NCBI GenBank assembly: GCA_007121455.1
Contig: SKKN01000003.1
Location: forward strand, 186,001-250,000
DNA length: 64,000 nucleotides
Direction of reading: 5' to 3'
DNA from: Gemmatimonadota bacterium
GTDB lineage: Bacteria > Gemmatimonadota > Gemmatimonadetes > Longimicrobiales > Gaopeijiaceae
In this document: positions 51,801-59,479 of the stretch, one piece after another
Numbering within the stretch: the first letter of the stretch is position 1
Layout of the letters: each line of letters starts with the position of its first letter
Notes under the pieces: model-generated
Told to the model about the DNA's origin: nothing
What the model saw: only the letters and a program-made list of their open reading frames with translations
Database searches by the model: none
Program-made: the position numbers and the translations under genes

Positions 51801-51998
51801 CCGGAGCCCCGCCCGGGGGTCGTTCACTTCCGGCCAGAAGAGGTCGCACAGGGCACCGCGGGCATGAGGGCGTCCCGTCACCGCCAGGTAGGCCAGGAGG
51901 GCGCGGGCTTTCTTCGACGGAGGCAACTCCAACCGAGCATCACCGTCCAAGACCTCGAGTGGGCCCAGAAGGCGGATGTGAAGCTGAGGAGGGGTCAT
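48861..51998 (-). CDS. SARP/BTAD transcriptional activator with AAA and TPR domains
   Basis: Protein of 1045 residues of the AfsR/LuxR-like large activator type. The N-terminal winged helix is at about 5-95 (LHIRLLGPLEVLDGD, with KKARALLAYLAV). A BTAD domain spans about 97-245. An ATPase domain begins with PPLVGRTSEL and has Walker A VGEAGIGKTR near 318-326 and Walker B LVVLDDIQWLD. A long TPR/helical region fills about 620-1030. ATP and a signal probably control DNA binding. Its position directly before DUF4242, oxidase and methyltransferase genes suggests it activates them. Such regulators are best known in Actinomycetota. Confidence 0.9.
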   Translation of the reverse strand: MTPPQLHIRLLGPLEVLDGDARLELPPSKKARALLAYLAVTGRPHARGALCDLFWPEVNDPRAGLRWALSKLRGVVHDGERRPICAGRNQVELAVDAVDVDLHRVQSVVSGDPAAASTEALSEAIRAFRGDFAEGLDVPGCHQYEAWCLGTRERLRNLRLSIHATLAGRLRNDPDEALSHALSRLSLDPFSEEAYIAAMDLLAEAGRVDQGMALYERCRRMLSEDLGVPPSDELRSARRRLRTQPRPVPTTKVARSTDPDGTDGLAGALAELPSPEHLPAPEDDEPPLVGRTSELTSLVWVIERSLSDEAGGLALVVGEAGIGKTRLLREYVQKVRAAGGWVLSGPVFETEAVRPYGPWADMLRQVPEGAFDRETRSGLSGLLEHTGSKPDPDGPAERAQLFDAVARLLRRVVEARTPGLVVLDDIQWLDTSSIALLHYVTRTLASTPLVLALAARGEEIASGSAVARMLRSLDETDRLVRVLLQRLDASDTETLVHAVDAELDPTQIFATSEGNPLFTLAVASSVREGIHRTPANIEEELRDRLERLEPGARSLLPWAAALGRAFDVPTLVQVVERPTHAIVEAIGSLERSGILRATGADRFDFTHSLLRQAAYGQPSEPVRRQIHRSIAGTLDAADRSGGRMPGAVAHHAELGGLSEVAAGAYVEAAEECLWVFAFDEAATMVERGLSEVATLPDEARIPLEIRLLQLHTFRSMEAGRPEGLEARIRQVTEEARRQGLRQAVARGHACLMELEYQRGAYDEAGRNSLLSAEAGRDGEPATAARTLAETATCLLLLDQAPEEARRLGSEALRLAAEHGEEIDVVALAGALLHHYEGELEKASADFRQVIRLGRRHKDRWWELPAMTRMIMVELDRGEPDHARERARETEKLAEQMDDAVEAAFARGLGAIAGERVRIGENLTQDGPGGMDALTAALHDLRELDSLWRIGHVQAYAAEVELQQGHVDAARPRVAEALEVARTLQRPSLLALARALWARCDAMEGDLESAARHLNTPEITQPEHRLARRARVGIEQAWAAAEGKTP

Positions 51999-52194
51999 CG
52001 ATCACCTCGTGCCCCAGTCGGTCCAGGGCGGCGACGGATGAGAAGGTCGGCACCGAAGGCGTTGGCTCTCTCTGGTACTTATAAGATCTCCACGCAGCGC
52101 AGGCCACAATCCACCGCCCGAGTGGTGCTTCCGCAACGCCTCGCACGGACCGTGGCCCGCGTCCAACAGGTGATTCCCGAAGCTTGTTGGACCT
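51999..52194. promoter_or_regulatory. divergent intergenic region between SARP and GNAT genes
   Basis: The only AT-rich island here is ACTTATAAGAT near 52078-52088, which can serve as a -10 on either strand. A TTG-type -35 (TTGTGG) is found on the minus strand roughly 17-20 bases before it. Promoters in both directions are likely but not resolved. Confidence 0.35.
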
Positions 52195-53139
52195 TTGGAA
52201 GGCACGAATTTCGCTTGGAAGCTCAACGAGTTCGTGGCCGGATCACTCCCCCGGGGGAGAGCCGGTCCCAGATCGGGAGTCGAGGAGGTCCTCATCCGCC
52301 TCATACGATGGTTCGATCCGCTCCGGCGGAGGAAGAAGGAATTTTCCGTCCGTGCATTCAGGCGGGGGGACGAGGTCGCGATCGTCGATCTGTGCATCGC
52401 GGCGCAGCGGAGATATGGCGGCCACATTCCCCGTTCCGTTTCCTTCTGGACCTGGAGCATCCTGAAGCGGCCTGGGATCTCTCCCGCAGACATCCTCCTC
52501 GTGGAGGCCGAGGAGGGGATCGTCGGATACGGGGCGGTGAAGGGGGATGGAATGGTCCTGGACTGGGCCATCGATCCATCCCTCACTCCCCAGGAGCAGG
52601 GTCGTGCGGCAGATCTTCTGGCCCGTGCCCTGGAGGAGCGAGCTGCGGCCCGAGGAGCCGAGACGTTCACGGTCTCGTGTGTTTCCGCGGAGGATCCAGC
52701 ATCCCGCGCGCTCCTGGAGGCGGGCTACCGCACGGACGAAGCGGAATCGATGACCGTGGCGGTTCTGGACCCACCGGGGCTCATCGCCGCGATTCTCCGG
52801 GCCCGAACCGGCCCCAAGTGGGGAAGTCCGGAGTCGAGGATCCTTTTGCAGCTTGCTCCTGGTGGGTACCGAGTGAATCCATCCCCACGGATCGGCATCA
52901 CCTGGTCTGACGAACTCGCGGTCACGGAAGCGGATGATGAGTTCCGGCCGACCTTCGTGATCGACACCGATCTTTCCTCGCTGACCGATCTGATCTTTGC
53001 CCGTGTGGCGGTCGGATCGCTCCTCGAAGCGGGGAGGGTTTCCGTCGAGCCAGAGGCGGCACGGCCCTCAGGTCTTGAATTTCTTCAGTTGCTCGTGCTT
53101 CGGAGCCCTTGGCACATCCCTCCAGCGGACATCCAGTGA
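52195..53139 (+). CDS. GNAT acetyltransferase with SCP2-like C-terminal domain (Eis-like)
   Basis: Protein of up to 314 residues. The GNAT part begins at about residue 50 (FSVRAFRRGDEVAIVDLC) and includes ILLVEAEEGIVGYGAV and a Q-x-x-G-x-A-type loop in PQEQGRAADLL. The C-terminal 100 residues look like an SCP2-type lipid-binding fold (FVIDTDLSSLTDLIFARVAVG). This order recalls Eis-like acetyltransferases. The start is uncertain: TTG at 52195 or GTG at 52234, with no strong ribosome site for either. Its stop overlaps the next gene, a related protein, by four bases. Confidence 0.65.
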   Translation: MEGTNFAWKLNEFVAGSLPRGRAGPRSGVEEVLIRLIRWFDPLRRRKKEFSVRAFRRGDEVAIVDLCIAAQRRYGGHIPRSVSFWTWSILKRPGISPADILLVEAEEGIVGYGAVKGDGMVLDWAIDPSLTPQEQGRAADLLARALEERAAARGAETFTVSCVSAEDPASRALLEAGYRTDEAESMTVAVLDPPGLIAAILRARTGPKWGSPESRILLQLAPGGYRVNPSPRIGITWSDELAVTEADDEFRPTFVIDTDLSSLTDLIFARVAVGSLLEAGRVSVEPEAARPSGLEFLQLLVLRSPWHIPPADIQ

Positions 53140-54605
53140 ACTCTCCCATCAAGAAGTTCAATTCGAGCAGGCGAAGTACGGATGCGGAGCCGACCGGGCA
53201 GAACTCCGCGGTGATTCGTGCCTACAGTCCGGGTGACGAAGTCGGAATCTGCCGTGTGATGGCTGAGTGCCACCCCGGGACGTGGCACGAAGACTCGATT
53301 CCGGAGTGGCGATGGAAGTATGCGGCGCGCCCCGCCTCCCTCGAGGAGGACGTGCTCGTTGCGGAGGCTGGGGGAGAGATCGTCGCGTGCTTCCATTCCA
53401 CCATGCGGGTTCTCAAACTCGAAGAGGGCTTGCAGATCCCCGTCAGCTATAACGGAGACTGGGCGGTGGTGAAGGCGTTCCGGGGCAAGAATCTGACGGG
53501 GCCGGCGTGGGACCTCACCTCCTCGATGCAGAGAGACCGCGGGGCCCTCATCCGCGTCGGGTTCGCAACGGAAGAGGTCAACGAGAAGTTCTACCGCAAG
53601 CGCTTCGGGTCGGTCTTCGTTCCATCGTCCACCGTCCGGTTGCGGCGCGCGATCAGCCGGGCTCCTCTCGAGGGCCGGGTCCAGGAGCTGGGCGAAAAGG
53701 TCCTCGCCCATCCAGGCATCCGCTGCGCGCTCCGCGATCGGCCGTGGTCGGTGAAGTTCGAGATGGAGCGGATGCCCGCGTTCAGCGTCCACATGAAGGA
53801 GGACGGCTTCACGCTCCTCGGAGGTGACGGAAGAAAGCCGGACCTGAGGGTGAGCGGCTCGTTCGCTCCCATCGCAGCCATCCCCGACGGCCCGGGCGCG
53901 GTGGTTGCGAGCGTGGCCCGTGAGTTAATGTTCGGTCGCCTCCGCATACGTGGCCTCGTCCGTTCGAGCCCTCGGCTGATCGGCTGCTTCATCACCGTCG
54001 TACGGAGGTGGCGGGCCTGTTCGACCCCTTCCGAAGGAGGAACGATGACCGACGTACAGACCCTGCGGAAAACGATCGACGAGGTGACCCTGGAGCTCGT
54101 TACGGGAGACATCGCCGCCCAGGACGGGTTCGACGCGGTCGTCAACGCCGCGAACGCCGAGCTCAGGACCGGAGGAGGCGTCGCGGGTGCGCTCCACCGC
54201 GCGGCCGGCCCGGGCCTGGAAGAGGAGTGCCGATCGCTCGCCCCGATCCGGCCTGGCGAAGCGGTGATCACGTCCGGGCACGGCCTCCCGAACCCGTGGG
54301 TGATCCACTGCCTCGGCCCCGTGTACGGACAGGACCGCCCGGAAGACCAGCTTCTCGCCTCCTGCTACGAGGAGGCGCTACGGCTCTGCGAGGAGAAGGA
54401 GCTCACGTCCGTCGCCTTCCCCGCGATTTCCACGGGTGCCTTCGGCTATCCACTCATGGGCGCCGCCCGCGCGGGGATCGGTACGGTGCTCGAGGAGCTC
54501 CCGAAGCTGGAAAGCGTGCGTCGGATCAGGTTCGTGCTCTTCGACGACCAGGCGCTCGATGCACATGTGCGGGTCCTCGAGGAGCTGTCGGGCCCGAAGG
54601 GATGA
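53136..54605 (+). CDS. GNAT/SCP2-like protein fused in frame to a macro domain
   Basis: One open frame of 489 residues. Residues about 20-300 repeat the layout of the upstream gene: an acetyltransferase-like part (VIRAYSPGDEVGICRVMAE onward) and an SCP2-like part ending near LMFGRLRIRGLV. After a short linker, residues 304-489 are a complete macro domain: VVNAANAELRTGGGVAGALH, then FPAISTGAFGYP. A strong AAGGAGG lies just before an internal ATG at 54045, so the macro protein (186 residues) could also be made alone. The GTG start at 53136 overlaps the upstream stop. Macro domains bind or hydrolyse ADP-ribose or O-acetyl-ADP-ribose. Confidence 0.75.
   Translation: MNSPIKKFNSSRRSTDAEPTGQNSAVIRAYSPGDEVGICRVMAECHPGTWHEDSIPEWRWKYAARPASLEEDVLVAEAGGEIVACFHSTMRVLKLEEGLQIPVSYNGDWAVVKAFRGKNLTGPAWDLTSSMQRDRGALIRVGFATEEVNEKFYRKRFGSVFVPSSTVRLRRAISRAPLEGRVQELGEKVLAHPGIRCALRDRPWSVKFEMERMPAFSVHMKEDGFTLLGGDGRKPDLRVSGSFAPIAAIPDGPGAVVASVARELMFGRLRIRGLVRSSPRLIGCFITVVRRWRACSTPSEGGTMTDVQTLRKTIDEVTLELVTGDIAAQDGFDAVVNAANAELRTGGGVAGALHRAAGPGLEEECRSLAPIRPGEAVITSGHGLPNPWVIHCLGPVYGQDRPEDQLLASCYEEALRLCEEKELTSVAFPAISTGAFGYPLMGAARAGIGTVLEELPKLESVRRIRFVLFDDQALDAHVRVLEELSGPKG
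54035..54047 (+). promoter_or_regulatory. internal ribosome site and start for the macro-domain protein
   Basis: AAGGAGG at about 54034-54040 is four bases before ATG 54045, in the same frame as the longer protein and without any stop between them. This is a better ribosome site than that of the full-length gene, so two products are plausible. Confidence 0.6.
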
Positions 54606-54855
54606 GAGCTCGCGCGGCGTTCGACTTGCGGCGGGGTGGTCGGGGGGACAACGTGCAGCGAAGCCGACCGATTCGGACCGTCATGGGGCTCGCCGGGTAT
54701 GAGCCGCCACCTCCGTCGGGCGGGACGAGAACCGGAATGATGGATGACCGGACCGTCGAGGGTGATTTTCCGGCCGCAGCTTCGCCGTGGGTGGGGCAGG
54801 TCGGCATCGGGATCAGCGGACTCCGATGTTCTTTTTTTAAAGAGGTTCGTGAGTG

Positions 54856-55428
54856 ATGAAATCCGTGAAGCTGCTTTCCAGTCTTGCGCTCGCCATGGTG
54901 GTGGTCTTGAGCGCCTGCGGTCAGGATGACGAGCCCGAAGTACAGGGCGAGGCACCGCAGGGCGAGGCTCCGGCACCTGGGATGCAGGGTGGGGAGATGG
55001 ATCCCGAGATGATGGAGCTCATGATGGAGATGCAGACCATCGAGCAGGAGCTCGGGCCCATCCAGCAACAGGCACTCGAGGACGAGGCGCTCGCCGAACA
55101 GCTCGCCTCGGTCCAGATGCAGGTCGATCAGGCGATGCGGGAGGAGGATCCCGAGCTCTTCGAGCGGATCGAGACGTTCGAGGCCGAGATCGCTGCCGCG
55201 CAGGAAGCGGGCGATGAGGAGCGGCTGCAGGCTCTGGGCCAGGAAGCGCAGGGACTCCAGCAGTCGATGCAGACGGTCCAGGCGTCCGTGCTCGAGCGGC
55301 CCGACGTCCGGGAGCCGGTCGAGGCGTACGAGGAAGCGCATCGGGCGCGGATGATCGAGATCGATCCGGAAGCGGAGGAGCTGCTCGACCGGGCCGAGGA
55401 GATCATGGAGAGGCTTTCGGCAGGGTAA
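54856..55428 (+). CDS. acidic coiled-coil lipoprotein
   Basis: Protein of 190 residues. The signal ends in VVVLSAC with Cys at about 21. The mature part is Glu/Gln/Met-rich; from about 50 to 190 it is predicted helical (MMELMMEMQTIEQELGPIQQ begins it). No catalytic motif. A GTG at 54853 immediately before the ATG could also be used. It lies alone, 250 bases after the macro gene. It could be a periplasmic chaperone-like or spacer protein; unknown. Confidence 0.75.
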   Translation: MKSVKLLSSLALAMVVVLSACGQDDEPEVQGEAPQGEAPAPGMQGGEMDPEMMELMMEMQTIEQELGPIQQQALEDEALAEQLASVQMQVDQAMREEDPELFERIETFEAEIAAAQEAGDEERLQALGQEAQGLQQSMQTVQASVLERPDVREPVEAYEEAHRARMIEIDPEAEELLDRAEEIMERLSAG

Positions 55429-55592
55429 CGTCCGACGGAACCATCGGGCGCGGCCGTTCGCTAGGAGGTGTGACCGATTTCCTGCAGGGGGCATTGACGC
55501 GGTGACGGGCACCCGCCCCTTCACGACGGGTAGGTGGTGCCCGGAGGATTGCGTCGAGTAACGACTCTCCCCTAAGCAAAGGAGGAAAACCG

Positions 55593-56072
55593 ATGGGTTT
55601 CGCGCTGACGGACATGCAGGTCGAGTCTTCGGCATTCGAGCGCCATGGACGCATCCCCAGCAAGCACACGGGCGAGGGGGAGGATACCTCACCGCCGCTG
55701 GCGTGGAGCAACCCGCCCGAAGGGACGAAGTCGTTCGCGGTCATCTGCCACGATCCGGATGCTCCTCTCTGCAAGCCCGGCAGTTACGGCTTCGTCCACT
55801 GGGTTCTCTACAACGTGCCGGCTTCGGTGACGAGCCTGCCCGAGGGCGTGGGGGAGAAGTTCACCCTGGGGCAGACCGACTTCAACAAGGCAGCATACGG
55901 TGGCCCGATGCCGCCGGAAGGGCACGGCCCGCATCACTACTTCTTCTGGGTCCTCGCCCTCGACCGGGAGTTGGAGCTGGAGCCGGGTCTCACGATGACG
56001 GAGCTCCTCGAGCAGGTGGAGCCGCACGTGATCGGAATGAACCGTCTCGTGGGCATGTACGAGCGGGAGTGA
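55593..56072 (+). CDS. YbhB/YbcL-family (PEBP) protein
   Basis: Cytosolic protein of 159 residues of the phosphatidylethanolamine-binding family. Hallmarks are IPSKHTGEGEDTSPPLAW, the DPDAP ligand-site motif, and GPHHYFFWVLALD. AAGGAGG lies before ATG 55593. Bacterial members have no settled role; proposed ones include kinase or protease modulation. Monocistronic by spacing. Confidence 0.92.
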   Translation: MGFALTDMQVESSAFERHGRIPSKHTGEGEDTSPPLAWSNPPEGTKSFAVICHDPDAPLCKPGSYGFVHWVLYNVPASVTSLPEGVGEKFTLGQTDFNKAAYGGPMPPEGHGPHHYFFWVLALDRELELEPGLTMTELLEQVEPHVIGMNRLVGMYERE

Positions 56073-56189
56073 CCAGGGCCCGGGCCGTGCCATCTGCGCG
56101 GCAGGAACCGGACGCGTAGATTTCTCCACTTCGAACAAACGCCCGCTCGGGATCACCGACTGGAAACCGCTCGAAAGGAGAGGGTCACG

Positions 56190-57140
56190 ATGGTCACACG
56201 ACGCGAATGGTTGAAGCTGACGGGTGCGGCCGGCGCCGGACTCGCTCTGAGCCCTCTCCTTCTGGAAGGGCTGGTGCGGCGGGAGGTGATCACCCGCGCG
56301 ATTCCCGCGAGCGGGGAGCGGATTCCGATCGTGGGGCTCGGGAGCTCCGCCACGTTCGCGTCGGTGGCTTCCGATGGGGATCGGGACCGGTTGGGCGACG
56401 TGCTCCGCACCCTCGTGGAGAACGGCGGTACCGTCTTCGATACCGCACCGGGATACGGGGGCGGCGTGTCGGAGAGAGTCGCTGGAGAGCTCGCGCGGGA
56501 GCTCGGCCTCTCGGACCGGATCTTCTGGGCGACGAAGCTCAACGTCGCGCGCGATGGGAGCGCGAATCCGGCTCAGGCGCGCCAGCAGGTCGAGACCTCG
56601 TTCGAGCGGATCGGAGAGCCCGTCATCGACCTGATCCAGGTCCACAACATGGGCGATCCCGCCGTCCAGCTCCCGATCCTCCGGGAATACAAGGAGGAGG
56701 GGCGCATCCGCTACCTCGGGATCACCACCACCTTCGAGCGGCAGTACGACGAGCTCGTGGAGGTCATGCGGAACGAGCCGATCGACTTCATCGGCACGGA
56801 TTACGCGGTGGACAACCTCCACGCCGAGGAGACGATCCTTCCGTTGGCGCAGGAGCGGGGGATCGGGGTGCTCGTCTACGCTCCCTTCGGACGGACCCGC
56901 CTCTGGAACCGGGTCGAAGGCATCGATGTGCCGGAGTGGGCCGCGGAATTCGACGCCGAAACCTGGGCGCAGTTCTTCATCAAGTTCGTGGCCGGCCACC
57001 CCGCGGTCACGGCGGTCACTCCGGCGACGAGCCGGGCGGAGCACATGCTCGACAACCTCGGCGGCGGCATGGGGAGGCTTCCGGACGAGGACACCCGCCG
57101 GCGCATGGTCGAGTACGTGGAGGGGCTGCCGGCCGCCTGA
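56190..57140 (+). CDS. Tat-exported aldo/keto reductase
   Basis: Protein of 316 residues. Residues 1-25 form a twin-arginine signal (TRREWLKLTGAAGAGLAL). The TIM-barrel core has the AKR catalytic tetrad: Asp84 and Tyr89 in VFDTAPGYG, Lys116 in WATKLN, and His152 in QVHNMGD. Export of an NAD(P)H-type reductase is unusual and suggests that it folds with its cofactor before transport. The GxxS/R-type nucleotide-binding end (TPATSRAEHMLDN) is present. GGAG lies before the ATG. Substrate unknown. Confidence 0.85.
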   Translation: MVTRREWLKLTGAAGAGLALSPLLLEGLVRREVITRAIPASGERIPIVGLGSSATFASVASDGDRDRLGDVLRTLVENGGTVFDTAPGYGGGVSERVAGELARELGLSDRIFWATKLNVARDGSANPAQARQQVETSFERIGEPVIDLIQVHNMGDPAVQLPILREYKEEGRIRYLGITTTFERQYDELVEVMRNEPIDFIGTDYAVDNLHAEETILPLAQERGIGVLVYAPFGRTRLWNRVEGIDVPEWAAEFDAETWAQFFIKFVAGHPAVTAVTPATSRAEHMLDNLGGGMGRLPDEDTRRRMVEYVEGLPAA

Positions 57141-57182
57141 GCCGGGTCGCCGCGTCGAACGCGAGGAGCGAGAAGGGGTCGC

Positions 57183-57809
57183 TCAGCGCCGGGGAGGGCC
57201 GGGGTCGAGCTCCGAGCCCGACGCCCCACACTCGGTCTGCCCTCCGATCAGGTCGACCCGCCCGTCCTCCGCCGTGCTCTGGGCATCCTGAGCGTCGCGC
57301 GGCCGGGGCGAAAGGGAGATCCACGCCTCCTCCTCCGCGTCCCAGACTTCGACCTGGGGCGTGGAGGACGAACCGGTCGGGCGGCATTCCCCACCGATCG
57401 AGACCGGGAGAGCACCGAGCCCGAAGGTCGCGTCCACGCCCTCGCCCGGGGGAAGGGAGATCGAGGGCGCCGCGCTCCAACGGTCCGTCGCCGGATCGTA
57501 TACGGCATGAGCCCGGATCCCCCGGGCTTCGCGCCTGGCGGGCGAGTCGACGTGTCCGCCTGCCTCTTCCTCTTCCACGTGCAGTGCGGTGTCCGGCGTC
57601 TCAACCGGGTCCGACGTTCCAGTCGGGTCCGGTGCCTCGGCGGGGTCCGACGTCTCGGCCGGCTCCTGGTCCTCCCATGTCCCCGTCGCGGGATCGTAGA
57701 CCTGAGGCATCGGGGTCGCCTGAGCCTGCGCGACCACGGGAAGGATCAGGAAGGCAGGGAGTAGGAGGAGGGACGAGGCGAGTCGCCGTGGGGTGCGTAC
57801 GGACATCAT
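57183..57809 (-). CDS. secreted Kelch-like repeat protein
   Basis: Protein of 208 residues. The signal peptide ends near VVAQAQA (about 28-30). The mature part has partial Kelch motifs such as VYDPATGTWEDQE and VYDPATDRWSAAP, and VEVWDAEEEAWISL, separated by an acidic Pro/Asp/Thr repeat region with PAETSDPAEAPDPTGT. Only about three blades are visible, too few for a closed six- or seven-blade propeller, so it may be a shortened form or oligomerise. GGAGG precedes the start. Divergent from the GNAT-cNMP gene. Confidence 0.6.
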   Translation of the reverse strand: MMSVRTPRRLASSLLLLPAFLILPVVAQAQATPMPQVYDPATGTWEDQEPAETSDPAEAPDPTGTSDPVETPDTALHVEEEEAGGHVDSPARREARGIRAHAVYDPATDRWSAAPSISLPPGEGVDATFGLGALPVSIGGECRPTGSSSTPQVEVWDAEEEAWISLSPRPRDAQDAQSTAEDGRVDLIGGQTECGASGSELDPGPPRR

Positions 57810-57842
57810 GGCCTCCAAAGGAATGGCGAGGGCGGACAGAAC

Positions 57843-59453
57843 ATGACCGAGATCCATACCCGAGAAGCGAGGGAAGAGGACACGGAAGAGATCCGGGCCA
57901 TCTTTCAGGATACCTACGGGGAAGCCTACCCGTTCCAGGACATCTACGATACAAGCTGGCTCAAGCGGGCCATCTTCGGCGACCACATGCTGATGGTGGT
58001 GGCCGAAGATGCGGATTCCGGATCGATCCTCGGAACCGGATCGGTGGATCTCGACATCGGAGCCCATTCGGACCTGATCGGTGAGTTCAGCCGGCTCGTG
58101 GTGCATGCGGATGCGCGGGGGCAGGGGGTGGGGAGGGCGATCATGCAGTACCGGATCGAACTGGTCCAGGAGCGGCTCCACATGGGGCTCGCGAACAACC
58201 GAACGACCCATCCGTACTCGCAGAAGATCTCAGAGAAATTCGGCTTTGCGCCGGTCGGGTTTCTGCCGCTGAAGCATCGGATCGGAGATCGCGAGAGCGT
58301 GGCGGTTTTCGCACGGCACTTCGGCCTCGCGCTCGAGCTGCGAAAGAATCGTCCGAGGGTCGCTCCGCTCGTCGCCCCCATCGCCCAGGTCGCGATGAGC
58401 AACCTGGGGATGGATCCGGATGTGGTCGTGGATGAGTCGACCGCGGCCTATTCGTCGGACGCCGATTTCGAGCTCTCCGAGTTCGAGGCGGAGGGCATGC
58501 CGGATCTTCTCCGGATCGAGCGGGGTCGCGTGCGGGAGCGGGAGGTCTTCGGCCCGATCCGGCTACATTACGGGTTCTTCCAGCTCGCGGCACGGGAGGC
58601 CAACTATCTGGTGGCGCGTCGTCCCGGCTCCCCCCGCGAGGCGATCTCCGCCGCCCTCGGTTTCCTGCACGATGAGCTGGAAGGGACGATCCGGGTCTTC
58701 GAGCTGATCGCGGCGTCCGATGAAGCGATCCGTCACCTCTTCGAACAGCTCCTCGGCCGCGCTCGTGATCTGGGGGTGGAGTACATCGAGGTGGATGTGA
58801 ACGCCCAGGCGCCCCGTCTCCAGCGGACGCTTCTGGAGCTGGACTTCCTCCCCGCGGCATATGTCCCGGCGATGGTGTTCCACGAGGTCGAGCGTCTCGA
58901 CGTGGTGAAGATGGTGCACCTCCTCGACGCGGCGAGCCCCGACCGGCCGGAGCTCATCGACACGATGGATCCGGTCTTCGACGCGGTGATGAAGGGGTTC
59001 CGGACCCACGCGGTCCTCCCTCGACTTGCCGCGAGCATGAAGGAGCTCCTGATCTTTACCGGGCTCACGGATGACCAGGCCCTTCGAGTGGCCGGAGCCA
59101 TGTCGGTTCGGGACTATCGAGTCGGGGAAGAACTCTTTGCATGGGACGAGTCGGCTGAAGAGCTCTTCGTGCTCATCGAGGGCGATGTGGAGGTGGTATT
59201 GCCCACGGGTTTACGGGTGGGGAAGGTCGGTCGGGGAGAGGTCGTGGGAGAGAATGCCATGCTCGCGCGTACCCCGCACAGCGCGTCGGTCCAGGCCGTG
59301 AGGGCGGTGACGGCCGGTGTCCTCACCCGAGAGGGCCTGAACGAGCTCACCGAGCGGCGCCCGGATATCGCCGTCGTCCTCTACCGGAATCTGGCGAAGG
59401 GCCTCGGGGAGAAGCTGAGGCAGGCGGATACGGAGCTCGACGGGCAGCCGTAG
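57843..59453 (+). CDS. GNAT acetyltransferase with cyclic-nucleotide-binding-type domain
   Basis: Protein of 536 residues. Residues 1-165 are a GNAT domain with SRLVVHADARGQGVGRAIMQ containing the acetyl-CoA loop. Residues about 200-390 look like a second, divergent GNAT-like domain. Residues about 400-520 fit a cNMP-binding beta-barrel (VGEELFAWDESAEELFVLIE onward). In the phosphate-binding cassette, GENAML keeps the Glu but the usual Arg is replaced: TPHSASV has His. The layout recalls mycobacterial PatA, in which cAMP controls lysine acetylation, but order and the missing Arg differ. Confidence 0.8.
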   Translation: MTEIHTREAREEDTEEIRAIFQDTYGEAYPFQDIYDTSWLKRAIFGDHMLMVVAEDADSGSILGTGSVDLDIGAHSDLIGEFSRLVVHADARGQGVGRAIMQYRIELVQERLHMGLANNRTTHPYSQKISEKFGFAPVGFLPLKHRIGDRESVAVFARHFGLALELRKNRPRVAPLVAPIAQVAMSNLGMDPDVVVDESTAAYSSDADFELSEFEAEGMPDLLRIERGRVREREVFGPIRLHYGFFQLAAREANYLVARRPGSPREAISAALGFLHDELEGTIRVFELIAASDEAIRHLFEQLLGRARDLGVEYIEVDVNAQAPRLQRTLLELDFLPAAYVPAMVFHEVERLDVVKMVHLLDAASPDRPELIDTMDPVFDAVMKGFRTHAVLPRLAASMKELLIFTGLTDDQALRVAGAMSVRDYRVGEELFAWDESAEELFVLIEGDVEVVLPTGLRVGKVGRGEVVGENAMLARTPHSASVQAVRAVTAGVLTREGLNELTERRPDIAVVLYRNLAKGLGEKLRQADTELDGQP

Positions 59454-59479
59454 CACCGAACTCCGGGTCGGTCGCTCGG

